Origin: Mycobacterium sp. IS-1590
Lineage (GTDB): Bacteria; Actinomycetota; Actinomycetes; Mycobacteriales; Mycobacteriaceae
Direction of reading: 5' to 3'
DNA length: 64,000 nucleotides
Assembly: GCF_001500025.1 (NCBI RefSeq)
Contig: NZ_LQIW01000003.1
Location: forward strand, 1-64,000
In this document: positions 9,714 to 20,263 of the stretch, piece after piece
How the letters are laid out: every line of letters begins with the position of its first letter
Position numbering within the stretch: the stretch's first letter is position 1
The notes under the pieces: model-generated
Database searches by the model: none
Told to the model about the DNA's origin: nothing
Seen by the model: only the letters and a program-made list of their open reading frames with translations
Translations under genes and position numbers: made by a program

Positions 9714-10529
9714 ATGGCTATCGGTGGGGTGCTGTTCGACATCGATGGCGTGTTGGTGACCTCGTGGCGCCCGATCGAAGGCGCGGCCCAGACTGTCGCG
9801 ACGTTGAACGACAACCAGATCGCCTGCGCGTACCTGACCAACACGACAACCAAGACCCGGGGCCAGATCGCCGAACTGCTCTCCGAGGCGGGGATGGCGG
9901 TCCGGCCCGACGAGGTCATCACCGCCGCGGTCTTGACCGCCCAATACGTGCGCGATCGGTATCCGGATGCACGCTGCTTCCTGGTCAACAGCGGGCAGAT
10001 CGCCGAGGACATGCCCGGTATCGACATCGTGTACTCCCACGAGTACAGCGGCCCGCGCGCACCGGAGACCCCAGACGTCATCCTGCTCGGCGGTGCGGGT
10101 CCGGAGTACAGCCACCTGACGCTGTCGTGGGTCTACGACTGGATGGCCCACGGGGTGCCGGTGGTCGCGATGCATCGCAGCACCGCATGGACGACGACGG
10201 ACGGCTTGCGCGTGGACACCGGCATGTACCTGATCGGCATGGAGGAGACCTCTGGGCGCAAAGCCACAGCGGTCGGCAAGCCCGCCCCGGAGGGCTTCCT
10301 CGCGGCGGCCAGCCGGCTCGGGGTGGAACCCGACGAGATGTACATGATCGGCGACGATCTCAACAACGACGTGCTGGCAGCGCAGGTGGTCGGTATGACC
10401 GGCGTGTTGGTGCGTACGGGCAAGTTTCGGCAGGATACGTTGGATCGTTGGGCGGCAGACGAATTCGCGATGCAACCGAATCATGTGATCGACTCCGTGG
10501 CCGACCTGCCGCAGCTTCTCGGACTGTAG
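9714..10529 (+). CDS. HAD-superfamily hydrolase, subfamily IIA
   Basis: A 271-aa cytosolic phosphatase-type protein. Motif I is FDIDGVLV at residues 9-16 (nucleophile and acid/base Asp), motif II lies in TNTTTKT, and KPAPEGF followed by MIGDDLNNDV provides motifs III and IV. The large central cap between motifs II and III is that of class IIA (NagD/phospholysine phosphatase-like). The substrate is not known. A small membrane protein gene follows 9 bp downstream. Confidence 0.87.
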   Translation: MAIGGVLFDIDGVLVTSWRPIEGAAQTVATLNDNQIACAYLTNTTTKTRGQIAELLSEAGMAVRPDEVITAAVLTAQYVRDRYPDARCFLVNSGQIAEDMPGIDIVYSHEYSGPRAPETPDVILLGGAGPEYSHLTLSWVYDWMAHGVPVVAMHRSTAWTTTDGLRVDTGMYLIGMEETSGRKATAVGKPAPEGFLAAASRLGVEPDEMYMIGDDLNNDVLAAQVVGMTGVLVRTGKFRQDTLDRWAADEFAMQPNHVIDSVADLPQLLGL

Positions 10530-10538
10530 GGGCCATCG

Positions 10539-10805
10539 ATGTGGGAGCGGGTGCAGCAGATGTTGCTGCAGCGGGGTATCAACACCTACCTCGAACTGGT
10601 GCTGTGGATCACGCTGATCTACATCGTGATCGGAGTCGTGTATGCGGCGTTTCACATCGAGCTGATCGGCCAGCTCGAGGCGGCGCTGTCCGGCGACTTC
10701 ACCATCTTTGCCAACATCGCGGCCCTGGTCGTGGCCGTCGCGCTCTGGCCGCTGCTGTTGATCAGCTCTTGGGTGTGTGGGGTGGCCGGGTGCGGGGTGT
10801 TCTGA
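10539..10805 (+). CDS. Small two-span membrane protein of unknown function
   Basis: An 88-aa hydrophobic protein with two predicted helices, roughly residues 18-42 and 60-85, separated by an acidic loop. It starts 9 bp after the HAD gene and is probably co-transcribed with it. I do not recognise a family. High-GC third positions throughout support coding. Confidence 0.65.
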   Translation: MWERVQQMLLQRGINTYLELVLWITLIYIVIGVVYAAFHIELIGQLEAALSGDFTIFANIAALVVAVALWPLLLISSWVCGVAGCGVF

Positions 10806-10841
10806 CGATGACTTCTCGGGCTCGTCGCAGTCTGTATCGAC

Positions 10842-11339
10842 ATGACAGAACAACGCGTCCACGCGACCACAACCGTCCACGCCCCGATCGAGACCGTGTT
10901 CGAGGTGCTCGCCGACCCGTCGACGCACCAGGCGATCGACGGCACCGGATGGGTGCGCGAGCCGCTCGACGGTGAACCCCTGTCCGAGGTCGGCCAGGTC
11001 TTCCGGATGGGCATGTACCACGACAACCATCCCGAGAAGTACTACGAGATGGCCAATCGGGTCGAGGTTCTCGACCGGCCGCGTGCCATCGCCTGGCAGC
11101 CGGGCCAGGGTCCCGAACAGCGCGGATACCTGATGAACGGCACCGAACTCCAGTGGGGCGGGTGGATCTGGCGATACGACCTCGAAGCGGCGGGGCCGGC
11201 GCAGACGGCGGTCACGTTGACCTACGACTGGTCGAACGTGGCGCCGCACCTGCGTGACATCGAGTTCCCGCCGTTCGAGTTGCAGCACCTCGACAACTCG
11301 CTGAAGAACCTCGCCTCGATCGCCGAGTCACGCACCTAG
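10842..11339 (+). CDS. SRPBCC (START/Bet v 1-like) family protein
   Basis: A 165-aa protein beginning with the strand-helix pattern typical of the fold (VHATTTVHAPIETVFEVLAD, then a predicted helix-grip with W residues). The family binds hydrophobic ligands in a central cavity; some act as polyketide cyclases or ATPase activators. Nothing in the context fixes the ligand. The gene ends 14 bp before the convergent helicase. Confidence 0.8.
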   Translation: MTEQRVHATTTVHAPIETVFEVLADPSTHQAIDGTGWVREPLDGEPLSEVGQVFRMGMYHDNHPEKYYEMANRVEVLDRPRAIAWQPGQGPEQRGYLMNGTELQWGGWIWRYDLEAAGPAQTAVTLTYDWSNVAPHLRDIEFPPFELQHLDNSLKNLASIAESRT

Positions 11340-11352
11340 GCCCACGCGGGCG

Positions 11353-13050
11353 TCAGGCCTGCAGGGAGCGGACGGCCTCGATGCGGGCGCGCAGCTGATC
11401 GGTCGTCGCCGCCGCCACCGCCGGACCACCGCAGATCCGGCGCAACTCCTTGTGGATCCAGCCGTGCGGTTTGCCGGTGCGGTGATGGGCGATGGACACC
11501 AGCGTGTTGAGTTCCTTGCGCAGTTCGCGCAGCTGGCCGTGGGTGGAGACCCGCGGCACCTCGCCCGAGGCGGTCTGACGGGTCAACTGCTCTTCCTGCC
11601 TGCGCCGCAACAGGTCCCGCATCTGGTCGGGAGCGAGCAGGCCCGGGATGCCGAGGTAGTCGGCCTCGTCCTCGCTGCCGACGGCCGCCGCGGTGCCGAA
11701 CGAGGAGCCGTCGAAGATCACCTGGTCGAGTTCGGCGTCGGCCCCCAACATCTCGAAGCCGTTGTCGAGCCCGCCCGGCTCGTCCTTCTTCTTGTTGGCG
11801 TCTTCGAGGGCCGCGTCGTCCCACTCGCCTTGGGACTCGCGGTGCGGCTTGCCGAGCACGTGGTCGCGCTGTGCCTCCATCTCGCTGGCCAGGTCGAGCA
11901 GCGCGGGCACCGACGGCAGGAAGATGCTCGCGGTCTCGCCGGGGCGGCGGGACCGGACGTAGCGGCCGATCGCCTGCGCGAAGAACAGCGGGGTCGACGC
12001 CGACGTCGCGTACACGCCGACCGCCAGTCGCGGCACGTCGACACCCTCGGAGACCATGCGCACCGCCACCAGCCAACGATTCGTGCCCGCCGCGTATTCG
12101 GCGATGCGGTCCGAGGAACCGGGATCGTCGGACAAGACCAGCGTCGGCGCCTCGCCGGTCAGCGTCGTCAGCACCTTGGCGTAGGCGCGGGCGGCCTTCT
12201 GGTCCGACGCGATCACCATGGCGCCGGCATCGGGCACACCGCCGTTGCGCAACTGGGAGAGCCGGGTGTCGGCGGCCTGCAGCACCGCAGGAATCCACTC
12301 ACCGTTCGGGTCGAGCACCGTGCGCCAGGCCCGCGCGGTCTGCTCGGCGTTGAGCGGTTCCCCGAGACGCGCGGAGTACTCCTCACCGGCGCTGGTACGC
12401 CAGCGGGCCTCGCCGGAATAGGCCATGAACACCACGGGCCGCACCACCCCGTCGGCGAGTGCATCGGAGTACCCGTAGACGTGGTCGGCCCGCGAGCGCA
12501 GCACCCCGGTGCCGTCGGGTTCGTAGGTGACGAACGGGATCGGGCTGTCGTCGCTGCGGAACGGTGTGCCGGTCAGCGCCAGACGGCGGGTGGCGTCGTT
12601 GAACGCCTCGCGCATGGCCTCGCCCCAGCTCTTCGCATCGCCGCCATGGTGGATCTCGTCGAAGATGACGAGGGTGCGGTAGTTCTCGGTGCGCACCCGG
12701 TGCCGGGTGGGGTGGCTGGCCACCTGGGCATAGGTGACGACGACGCCGTGATACTCCGACGAGTGGTGCGCGGCGCTGTTGGAGAACTTGGGGTCCAGCG
12801 ACAGGCCGAGCCTGGCGGCGGCCAGAGCCCACTGGATCTTGAGATGCTCGGTCGGCACGACGACGGTGACGCGCTCGACGGTGCCGTCGGCCAACAGCTC
12901 GCCGGCCACGCGCAGGGCAAACGTCGTCTTACCCGCACCCGGGGTTGCCACGGCGAGGAAATCACGCGGTTTGGCGCCAAGATACCGCACCAATGCCCGA
13001 CGCTGCCAGCCTCGCAAAGCCTGGGTGTCGGGCGCCGTGTCTGCCCGCAC
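11353..13050 (-). CDS. Superfamily 2 DEAD/DEAH-box helicase (XPB/ResIII-like)
   Basis: A 565-aa helicase core. Motif I is ATPGAGKTTFAL near residue 38, motif II is FDEIHHGGD near residue 135, motif III is LTGTPFRSD, and the second RecA lobe has VRMVSEGVDVPRLAVGVYA and QAIGRYVRSRR (motifs V and VI). The start is GTG at 13050. It resembles the type III restriction/XPB helicases used as single-gene DNA repair or processing enzymes. It is divergent, across 218 bp, from a UvrA paralogue, which suggests a shared DNA-damage role, though this is inference. Confidence 0.88.
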   Translation of the reverse strand: MRADTAPDTQALRGWQRRALVRYLGAKPRDFLAVATPGAGKTTFALRVAGELLADGTVERVTVVVPTEHLKIQWALAAARLGLSLDPKFSNSAAHHSSEYHGVVVTYAQVASHPTRHRVRTENYRTLVIFDEIHHGGDAKSWGEAMREAFNDATRRLALTGTPFRSDDSPIPFVTYEPDGTGVLRSRADHVYGYSDALADGVVRPVVFMAYSGEARWRTSAGEEYSARLGEPLNAEQTARAWRTVLDPNGEWIPAVLQAADTRLSQLRNGGVPDAGAMVIASDQKAARAYAKVLTTLTGEAPTLVLSDDPGSSDRIAEYAAGTNRWLVAVRMVSEGVDVPRLAVGVYATSASTPLFFAQAIGRYVRSRRPGETASIFLPSVPALLDLASEMEAQRDHVLGKPHRESQGEWDDAALEDANKKKDEPGGLDNGFEMLGADAELDQVIFDGSSFGTAAAVGSEDEADYLGIPGLLAPDQMRDLLRRRQEEQLTRQTASGEVPRVSTHGQLRELRKELNTLVSIAHHRTGKPHGWIHKELRRICGGPAVAAATTDQLRARIEAVRSLQA

Positions 13051-13268
13051 CCAAGACTCCTCACTGATCGGACAGCAGCCTAACGCAACGGATTACAGCC
13101 GCGCATCTCTGTGTGGCGTGTCGCCGGACAGCCGGTGTGTCGAGCGTGATCGTCGGACTTGATCCGCCGCGAAGCGCCCGGCGGACGACGGCGCGTCGCG
13201 ATCCGGAGGGGACGTCCACAGCAAACCCGCTGCTTGTCCCGGCGCGAGGTGGGTACTCTCCGCCAACC

Positions 13269-15806
13269 ATGTCGGCAACCCCCGTTACCCCCGGCGACGA
13301 CATCGACCCGTGCGTCCGTGTCTTCGGTACCCGCGTACACAACTTACGGGGCGTCGACGTCGCCGCGCCGCGCGACGCGCTGGTGGCGTTCACCGGCATC
13401 TCGGGTTCGGGCAAATCGTCGCTGGCATTCGGCACCATCTACACCGAGGCGCAGCGAAGGTACTTCGAGTCGGTCGCTCCCTATGCGCGGCGATTGCTGC
13501 TGCCGACCGGCGCGCCCAAGGTGGACGACATCACCGGACTGCCCCCCGCCGTGGCGCTGCAGCAGCGCAGGGGGTCGGCCACCTCACGGTCCACCGTCGG
13601 CACCGTCACGACGCTGTCCAACCTGTTGAGGATGCTGTTCTCCCGTGCCGGAACGTATCCGCGCAACGCCACCGAACGACTCGACTCCGATGCGTTCTCT
13701 CCGAATACGGCCGTCGGCGCCTGCCCGAAGTGTCACGGCCTCGGCCGGATCCACGAGGTGACCGAGCAGACGCTCGTGCCGGACCCGTCGTTGACCATCC
13801 GCGAGGGCGCCGTCGCGGCGTGGCCGGGCGCCTGGCAGGGCCAGAACCTGCGCGACATCCTCATCACGCTGGGGTTCGACATCGACAAGCCGTGGCGCAA
13901 ACTGCCGAAACGCCAACGTGATTGGATCTTGTTCACCGACGAGCAGCCCACCGTCGAGATCGATCCGGGTCAGCATCCGGTCACGGCGGACTACTACTAC
14001 AACGGAACGTTCTCCAGCGCGGAACGTCACGTCCGGCACACGCTGGCGAACTCGCAGAGCGCGACGATGCGCCGGCGCGTCCTGCAGTTCGTCGACAGCG
14101 TCGAATGCGGCGTGTGCCGGGGATCGGGGCTGCGACCCGAGGCGCTGAAGGTGACCTTCGCGGGTCACACCATCGCCGACTACGTGGCGATGCCGCTGGT
14201 CGAACTCGCCGATGCGCTGCGACCGACCGCGTCGCGCACCGATGCCGCGCCCGCCTTCGAGTCGACCGCATCCGGTGAGCACACCGAGGTCGCCACGATG
14301 ATCGCCGCCGATCTGGTCGCGCGCATCCAGGTGCTCGTCGATCTCGGGCTCGGCTATCTGACGCTGAACCGTCGCACCCCGACGGTGTCCCCCGGTGAAC
14401 TGCAGCGGCTGCGGCTGGCCACGCAGTTGCGAGCCGGATTGTTCGGGGTGCTCTACGTGCTGGACGAGCCGTCGGCCGGGCTGCACCCCGCTGATGCGGA
14501 GCCGCTGCTCGATGTGCTGGATAGGCTTCGGCGAGCGGGAAATTCGCTGTTCATCGTCGAACACGACATGGACGTCGTGCGCCGGGCCGACTGGATCGTC
14601 GACGTGGGACCCGGCGCTGGTGAGTTCGGCGGGCGCGTGCTCTACAGCGGTCCCGTCGACGGCCTGGAGGACGTCGACGAGTCGATCACCCGGCGCTACC
14701 TGTTCGGCGACGAGGCGGCCGAACCGCGGACACCGCGCGAACCGTCATCGCGGCTGCGACTGCGCGGCATCTGTTTTCACAATCTGCGCGACGTGGATGT
14801 CGACGTGCCGCTGGGCGTCTACACCGCGGTCACCGGCGTTTCCGGATCGGGCAAGTCGACGCTCGTTGTGAAGGTACTCGGGGATGTGGTGAATCGTCAT
14901 CTGGGCCGCGCGGTGGGCCTGGCCGAAAGCGACGGCGACAGCGACGATTCCGACGCCGAGATCGTCGACCTGGATCACGATGCCAGCATCGGGGTGACCG
15001 CCGAGGGCGTGGAGGTGATCGACCGGCTGGTCGCCGTCGACCAGCGACCGATCGGGCGCACCCCGCGCTCGACGCTGGCGACCTACACCGGCCTGTTCGA
15101 CGCCGTGCGACGGGAATTCGCCGCGACGCCGGCGGCGCGTCGCCGCGGCTGGACGGCTGGCCGGTTCTCGTTCAACGTCGCCGAGGGCCGATGCGAGACC
15201 TGTCAGGGCGAGGGCTTCGTATCGGTCGAATTGCTGTTTCTGCCAGGCACTTACGCCACCTGCCCGACCTGCGGAGGCGCCCGCTACAACGAGGCCACGC
15301 TGCGGGTGCGCTACCGCGACCACACCATCGCCGACGTCCTGGCGATGACCGTCGACGAAGCCTCACAGTTCCTCGAGGACATCCCCGGTGCGTCCCGGAG
15401 CCTGGCGACGCTGCGGGAGGTAGGGCTCGGTTATCTGCGTCTGGGGCAGCCGGCCACCGAACTCTCCGGCGGGGAAGCCCAACGCATCAAGCTGGCTTCG
15501 GAACTGCAGCGACCCCGGCGTGGTCGCACGCTCTATGTACTCGACGAGCCGACGACGGGTCTGCATCCGGCGGATGTGGACCTGCTCGACGCCCAGCTGC
15601 ATCGCCTCGTCGACGCGGGTAACACGGTGGTGGTGGCCGAACACGACATGCGGATGGTCGCCGGAGCGGACTGGGTGATCGACCTCGGACCGGGTGCGGG
15701 CCACGACGGCGGCCGCATCGTCGCTGCGGGCACACCGCGGCAGGTGAGTCAGGCGAAGGGCAGCCGCACGGCGCCGTACCTGGCCGCACGCCTGGTCACT
15801 CGATGA
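13269..15806 (+). CDS. UvrA-like ABC ATPase lacking the UvrB-binding domain (UvrA2 type)
   Basis: An 845-aa protein with two UvrA-type ATPase heads: Walker [10 protein letters not shown] near residue 42 and GVSGSGKST near 525, signature and Walker B regions ending [10 protein letters not shown] and [10 protein letters not shown]. Zinc-binding Cys pairs are seen in [16 protein letters not shown] and CETCQGEGF with CPTCGG. Compared with canonical UvrA (about 940-970 aa), the stretch between SRAGT and CPKC has only about 25 residues, so the UvrB-binding insertion is missing. This is the class also found in Deinococcus (UvrA2) and linked to drug or damage tolerance. ATG at 13269 was chosen from the conserved N-terminus; an open frame extends upstream to 13113. 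Confidence 0.9.
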   Translation: MSATPVTPGDDIDPCVRVFGTRVHNLRGVDVAAPRDALVAFTGISGSGKSSLAFGTIYTEAQRRYFESVAPYARRLLLPTGAPKVDDITGLPPAVALQQRRGSATSRSTVGTVTTLSNLLRMLFSRAGTYPRNATERLDSDAFSPNTAVGACPKCHGLGRIHEVTEQTLVPDPSLTIREGAVAAWPGAWQGQNLRDILITLGFDIDKPWRKLPKRQRDWILFTDEQPTVEIDPGQHPVTADYYYNGTFSSAERHVRHTLANSQSATMRRRVLQFVDSVECGVCRGSGLRPEALKVTFAGHTIADYVAMPLVELADALRPTASRTDAAPAFESTASGEHTEVATMIAADLVARIQVLVDLGLGYLTLNRRTPTVSPGELQRLRLATQLRAGLFGVLYVLDEPSAGLHPADAEPLLDVLDRLRRAGNSLFIVEHDMDVVRRADWIVDVGPGAGEFGGRVLYSGPVDGLEDVDESITRRYLFGDEAAEPRTPREPSSRLRLRGICFHNLRDVDVDVPLGVYTAVTGVSGSGKSTLVVKVLGDVVNRHLGRAVGLAESDGDSDDSDAEIVDLDHDASIGVTAEGVEVIDRLVAVDQRPIGRTPRSTLATYTGLFDAVRREFAATPAARRRGWTAGRFSFNVAEGRCETCQGEGFVSVELLFLPGTYATCPTCGGARYNEATLRVRYRDHTIADVLAMTVDEASQFLEDIPGASRSLATLREVGLGYLRLGQPATELSGGEAQRIKLASELQRPRRGRTLYVLDEPTTGLHPADVDLLDAQLHRLVDAGNTVVVAEHDMRMVAGADWVIDLGPGAGHDGGRIVAAGTPRQVSQAKGSRTAPYLAARLVTR

Positions 15807-16305
15807 AGAAGTTGTCGTTGCGGATGAACCACTCCCGGCGCTCCTCGTCCGTCAAATCACCCAGGGCGGCGAAACCCTCGAAATAGTGCTCGCGCGGCGC
15901 CCCGGGAGCGAACAGGATCAACAGCGACGTCGGAGCGTCGGCCTCGTTGCGGAAGCCGTGAATGCCGCCGGGCGGCACATAGAAGAAGTCGTTGGGACTG
16001 CCGTCGAACCAGTCGGCGCCGTCGTAGAGCCGCACCGTTCCCGACAGCACGAAGAAGGCCTCGGAGATCGCGCGGTGAAAGTGCGGTCCCGGCCCGCCGC
16101 CGTTCGGTGCGATGTCGACGCGATACAGCCCGTAGTCGCCGCCGGTCGCTTTCTGGTCGGCGAGGTAGTGGTACTTCACGAGACCGAACGAGTCGTAGTC
16201 GGCAGGCTCGTCGCCGCGTCGCACCCAGGCACTGGCCTCCGGTTCGGGCGCGGTGTAGCGCGGAGGCGGGTAGGGCGGCACCTGCCGGGGATCGACGAGC
16301 GACAT
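15796..16305 (-). CDS. Cupin domain protein
   Basis: A 169-aa single-domain cupin. The metal-binding motif 1 is GPHFHRAISEAFFVLSG (His-x-His, Glu) and motif 2 includes PPGGIHGF (His). ATG at 16305 was preferred over an in-frame GTG at 16323 because a G-rich Shine-Dalgarno (GGCAGGG) sits just before it. The activity is unknown; cupins include dioxygenases and sugar epimerases. It overlaps the end of the UvrA-like gene by 11 bp, convergent. Confidence 0.82.
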   Translation of the reverse strand: MSLVDPRQVPPYPPPRYTAPEPEASAWVRRGDEPADYDSFGLVKYHYLADQKATGGDYGLYRVDIAPNGGGPGPHFHRAISEAFFVLSGTVRLYDGADWFDGSPNDFFYVPPGGIHGFRNEADAPTSLLILFAPGAPREHYFEGFAALGDLTDEERREWFIRNDNFFIE

Positions 16306-16451
16306 CCCTGCCCACCCTGCCACCGTCCGACCGTCGCGGGTACCGGATACGTGACGCCGGTGATGACGACCGCGGTACGCGCGGCCCGATTCCGAACGTG
16401 GGAATATACGGAACGCACGCCCCGTGTAGCTGGGATTCCCGAGGTGATGAC

Positions 16452-17015
16452 GTGAGTGTGGCCGACCGACCGCTGCGTGCTGACGCCGCGCGAAATCGCG
16501 CCCGCGTTCTCGAGGTCGCTTACGACGCCTTCGCGACCAGCGGCCTCGCGGTGCCGATCGACGAGATCGCTCGGCGCGCGGGCGTCGGCGCGGGCACGGT
16601 GTACCGCCACTTCCCGACCAAGGTGGATTTGTACCGCGCGGTCGTCGAGAACCGGATCGAGAGCCTCATCGCCGAGGGCCGAGCCCTGATCGAGGGTGTA
16701 CCTCCGGGGGAGGCGCTGTTCGTCCTGCTGCGCTCGCTGGTGCTGCGTTGGGGAGCCGCCGATCGGGGCCTGAAGGACGCCATGGCGGGCGAGGGTATCG
16801 ACGTCGCGGAAGTCATCCCGGAGACCGAGCGGGCCTTACTCGAATTCCTCGGCGGGCTGCTCGAGGCGGCTCAGAATGCCGGGACCGCGCGGCGCGATGT
16901 CGATGTGCGCGACGTGAAGGCGATCCTCGCCGGCTGCTTCGCGATCCAGGACGCCGACCCCGAGCACGCCGAGCGGCTCACCGAGGTGGTGCTGGACGGC
17001 CTGCGAGCGGCCTGA
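16452..17015 (+). CDS. TetR/AcrR family transcriptional regulator
   Basis: A 187-aa regulator. The N-terminal helix-turn-helix reads AVPIDEIARRAGVGAGTVYRHFPTK (shown by AGVGAGTVYRHF around residues 40-52), and a helical ligand-binding domain follows. It starts at GTG 16452, with a second GTG two codons later. It precedes groEL2, but the CIRCE operators and a gap of 190 bp separate them, so it is unlikely to regulate groEL2. A likely target is the divergent cupin gene, 146 bp away. Confidence 0.85.
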   Translation: MSVADRPLRADAARNRARVLEVAYDAFATSGLAVPIDEIARRAGVGAGTVYRHFPTKVDLYRAVVENRIESLIAEGRALIEGVPPGEALFVLLRSLVLRWGAADRGLKDAMAGEGIDVAEVIPETERALLEFLGGLLEAAQNAGTARRDVDVRDVKAILAGCFAIQDADPEHAERLTEVVLDGLRAA

Positions 17016-17025
17016 ACGCCTCGCA

Positions 17026-17031
17026 TACGAT
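17026..17031 (+). promoter_or_regulatory. Candidate -10 box for groEL2
   Basis: TACGAT fits the mycobacterial SigA -10 pattern TANNNT and lies directly before the first CIRCE element, so the predicted transcript start falls inside that operator. No good -35 match is visible. Confidence 0.4.
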
Positions 17032-17058
17032 CTTGCACTCGCCATGCCCGAGTGCTAG
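17032..17058. promoter_or_regulatory. CIRCE operator 1 (HrcA site)
   Basis: CTTGCACTC at 17032-17040, a 9-bp spacer and GAGTGCTAG at 17050-17058 match the consensus TTAGCACTC-N9-GAGTGCTAA in nearly every position. HrcA bound here represses the chaperonin gene until heat stress. Confidence 0.88.
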
Positions 17059-17066
17059 AAAGGCAA

Positions 17067-17093
17067 TTGGCACTCGCGACCGGCGAGTGCTAG
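17067..17093. promoter_or_regulatory. CIRCE operator 2 (HrcA site)
   Basis: A second copy: TTGGCACTC at 17067-17075, 9-bp spacer, GAGTGCTAG at 17085-17093. It lies 35 bp (centre to centre) after the first, about three helical turns, so two HrcA dimers could sit on the same face of the DNA. Confidence 0.87.
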
Positions 17094-17106
17094 GTCGGGA
17101 CGGTGA

Positions 17107-18831
<1,725 letters not shown>

Positions 18832-18848
18832 GTCCCGGTCATCAAGGA

Positions 18849-18885
18849 AAAGCCCGGTTCCTCTGCCGAGGGGCCGGGCTTTTTC
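18849..18885 (+). terminator. Rho-independent terminator of groEL2
   Basis: AAGCCCGG at 18850-18857 pairs perfectly with CCGGGCTT at 18874-18881; inner CCTC/GAGG pairing extends the stem, and a run of five T follows. It lies 18 bp after the groEL2 stop. Confidence 0.88.
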
Positions 18886-18888
18886 GTG

Positions 18889-18936
18889 TCATCGCCTTCG
18901 TGGGTCATCGCCTTCGTGGGTCATGGCCTTCGTGGG
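18889..18936. repeat. 16-bp tandem repeat, three copies
   Basis: TCATCGCCTTCGTGGG is present at 18889-18904 and 18905-18920 and, with one change, at 18921-18936. A partial fourth unit (to 18953) runs into a family A repeat. There is no spacer structure, so it is not a CRISPR. Possibly variable in length between strains. Confidence 0.85.
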
Positions 18937-18941
18937 TTATG

Positions 18942-18966
18942 GCCGAACGTGGGTTACCCGCACGCG
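18942..18966. repeat. Dispersed intergenic repeat, family A, copy 2
   Basis: GCCGAACGTGGGTTACCCGC and the following ACGCG match the reverse complement of copy 1 (75-107) and the arms at 42261-42327. It lies between groEL2 and the convergent flavin-reductase-like gene. Confidence 0.65.
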
Positions 18967-19021
18967 TTTTCGCGCCGACCGTGACACAAGCCCACACTCG
19001 GCGGGGTGTCGGCGACGGTGG

Positions 19022-19396
19022 CTACTTCTTGAGCGGCACGCAATCGTGCAGACAGTCCGGGCTGGTCGACGGCGACTCCGGCGTGGCCTTGCGATGCAGA
19101 ACCGCGCGCGTCGGTCGGACCGACAGCGACTCGCCCTCCCGGTGCGCCCGGCCGTCGACGATCAACGAGTATCCACCGGGCTCGCTCGGCGGCCAGACGA
19201 TCGTGACGTCGCCATGGCTGGCGGTGTTCTCCCGCGTGTGCCGACCGACCGTGCCGACCTCGAGGCTGCCGTCGCGCAACACCGGGTCGACGGCGACGGT
19301 GTGTGCGCGATAGTCGTCGCCGACGGAGATCAGATAGGCGAAGCCGAAGTCGGACAGCACGTCGGTCAACCGGTCGAGATCCACCTTCACGCTCAT
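19022..19396 (-). CDS. Hypothetical protein, possible pyridoxamine 5'-phosphate oxidase-like fold
   Basis: A 124-aa protein corresponding by position to Rv0441c. Alternating beta-strand pattern (FAYLISVGDDYRAHTVAV, then TVGRHTRENTASHGDVTIVW and SLIVDGRAH in shortened form) suggests a small split-barrel flavin-binding fold, as in PNPOx-like proteins. No catalytic motif is clear. It ends in two Lys (PLKK) with two Cys near the C-terminus. Convergent with groEL2. Confidence 0.65.
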   Translation of the reverse strand: MSVKVDLDRLTDVLSDFGFAYLISVGDDYRAHTVAVDPVLRDGSLEVGTVGRHTRENTASHGDVTIVWPPSEPGGYSLIVDGRAHREGESLSVRPTRAVLHRKATPESPSTSPDCLHDCVPLKK

Positions 19397-19438
19397 AGGC
19401 CGAGGATACGTCCGCGCGGCGGCGCGTTAGGTTCATGT

Positions 19439-20263
19439 ATGCCTTTACCGCCGCCTTCGCTCACCACCACCGCCGTCGTCACCGGGGCCTCCGCGGGCAT
19501 CGGCGCCGACATCGCCCGCGAACTGGCCGCGCGCGGTCACGGCGTCACGCTCGTGGCCCGGCGCGAAGACCGGTTGCGCGACCTCGCCGCCGAACTCGCC
19601 GACAAGGTCCGCGCCGAGACCGTCGCATGCGACGTCGCCGACCCCGACGCCCGCTCGGTCCTGTTCGACCAGATCGCCGACCGCGGCCTCACCGTCGACA
19701 TCCTCGTCAACAACGCGGGGATCGGCACGATCGGGTCGGTGACGAAATCGCCTGTGGCCGATGAGATCGCGCAGGTACGCGTCAACGTCGAGGCCGTCAT
19801 CGACCTCACCACCCGCGCCGTCCAGCAGATGGTGCCGCGTGGGCGCGGCGCGATCCTCAACGTCGGGTCCACCGCCGGGTACCACCCGTTCCCCGGCCAG
19901 GCGGGTTACGCAGGAACCAAGGCGTTCGTCAAGACCTACACCGAAGGTGTGCGGGCCGAACTGGCGGGCACCGGCGTGACCGTCGCGATGCTGGCACCCG
20001 GGCCGGTGCGCACGGAGTTCCTCCAGGCGGCGGGCATGGACGAGCGCAAGTTCGCCGCGGCGTTCCCGAAGTTCATGTGGATGCCGTCGCGCGAGGTGGC
20101 CAGGATCGGCGTCGACGCGCTCGAACGCGACCGCGGCACCGTGATCGCGGGACGCCAGAACGTGCTGAGCACCCGTCTGCTGCAGGCGCTTCCGCGCCAG
20201 TTGCTGCTCAGGACGCTCAGTCGGCAGCACCCCGGGTTGCGCCGGGATCGCTCAGCGGCCTGA
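19439..20263 (+). CDS. Short-chain dehydrogenase/reductase
   Basis: A 274-aa SDR: cofactor motif TGASAGIG at residues 14-21, NNAG near 88, catalytic Ser in NVGSTAGY near 140 and YAGTK (Tyr-x3-Lys) near 157. The Arg pair after the first strand (ARREDR) suggests NADPH preference. ATG at 19439 gives a normal N-terminus. It is divergent from the preceding gene across 42 bp. Substrate unknown. Confidence 0.87.
   Translation: MPLPPPSLTTTAVVTGASAGIGADIARELAARGHGVTLVARREDRLRDLAAELADKVRAETVACDVADPDARSVLFDQIADRGLTVDILVNNAGIGTIGSVTKSPVADEIAQVRVNVEAVIDLTTRAVQQMVPRGRGAILNVGSTAGYHPFPGQAGYAGTKAFVKTYTEGVRAELAGTGVTVAMLAPGPVRTEFLQAAGMDERKFAAAFPKFMWMPSREVARIGVDALERDRGTVIAGRQNVLSTRLLQALPRQLLLRTLSRQHPGLRRDRSAA

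Noticed and set aside
16391-16415. TTCCG...CGGAA around 16391-16415 as an operator for the TetR gene at 16452
   Set aside because: Arms of only 5 bp with a 13-bp gap are expected by chance; I could not support it as a site.
18889-18953. Short regular repeats as a CRISPR array
   Set aside because: Units are directly adjacent, only 16 bp, without spacers, and no cas genes are present.
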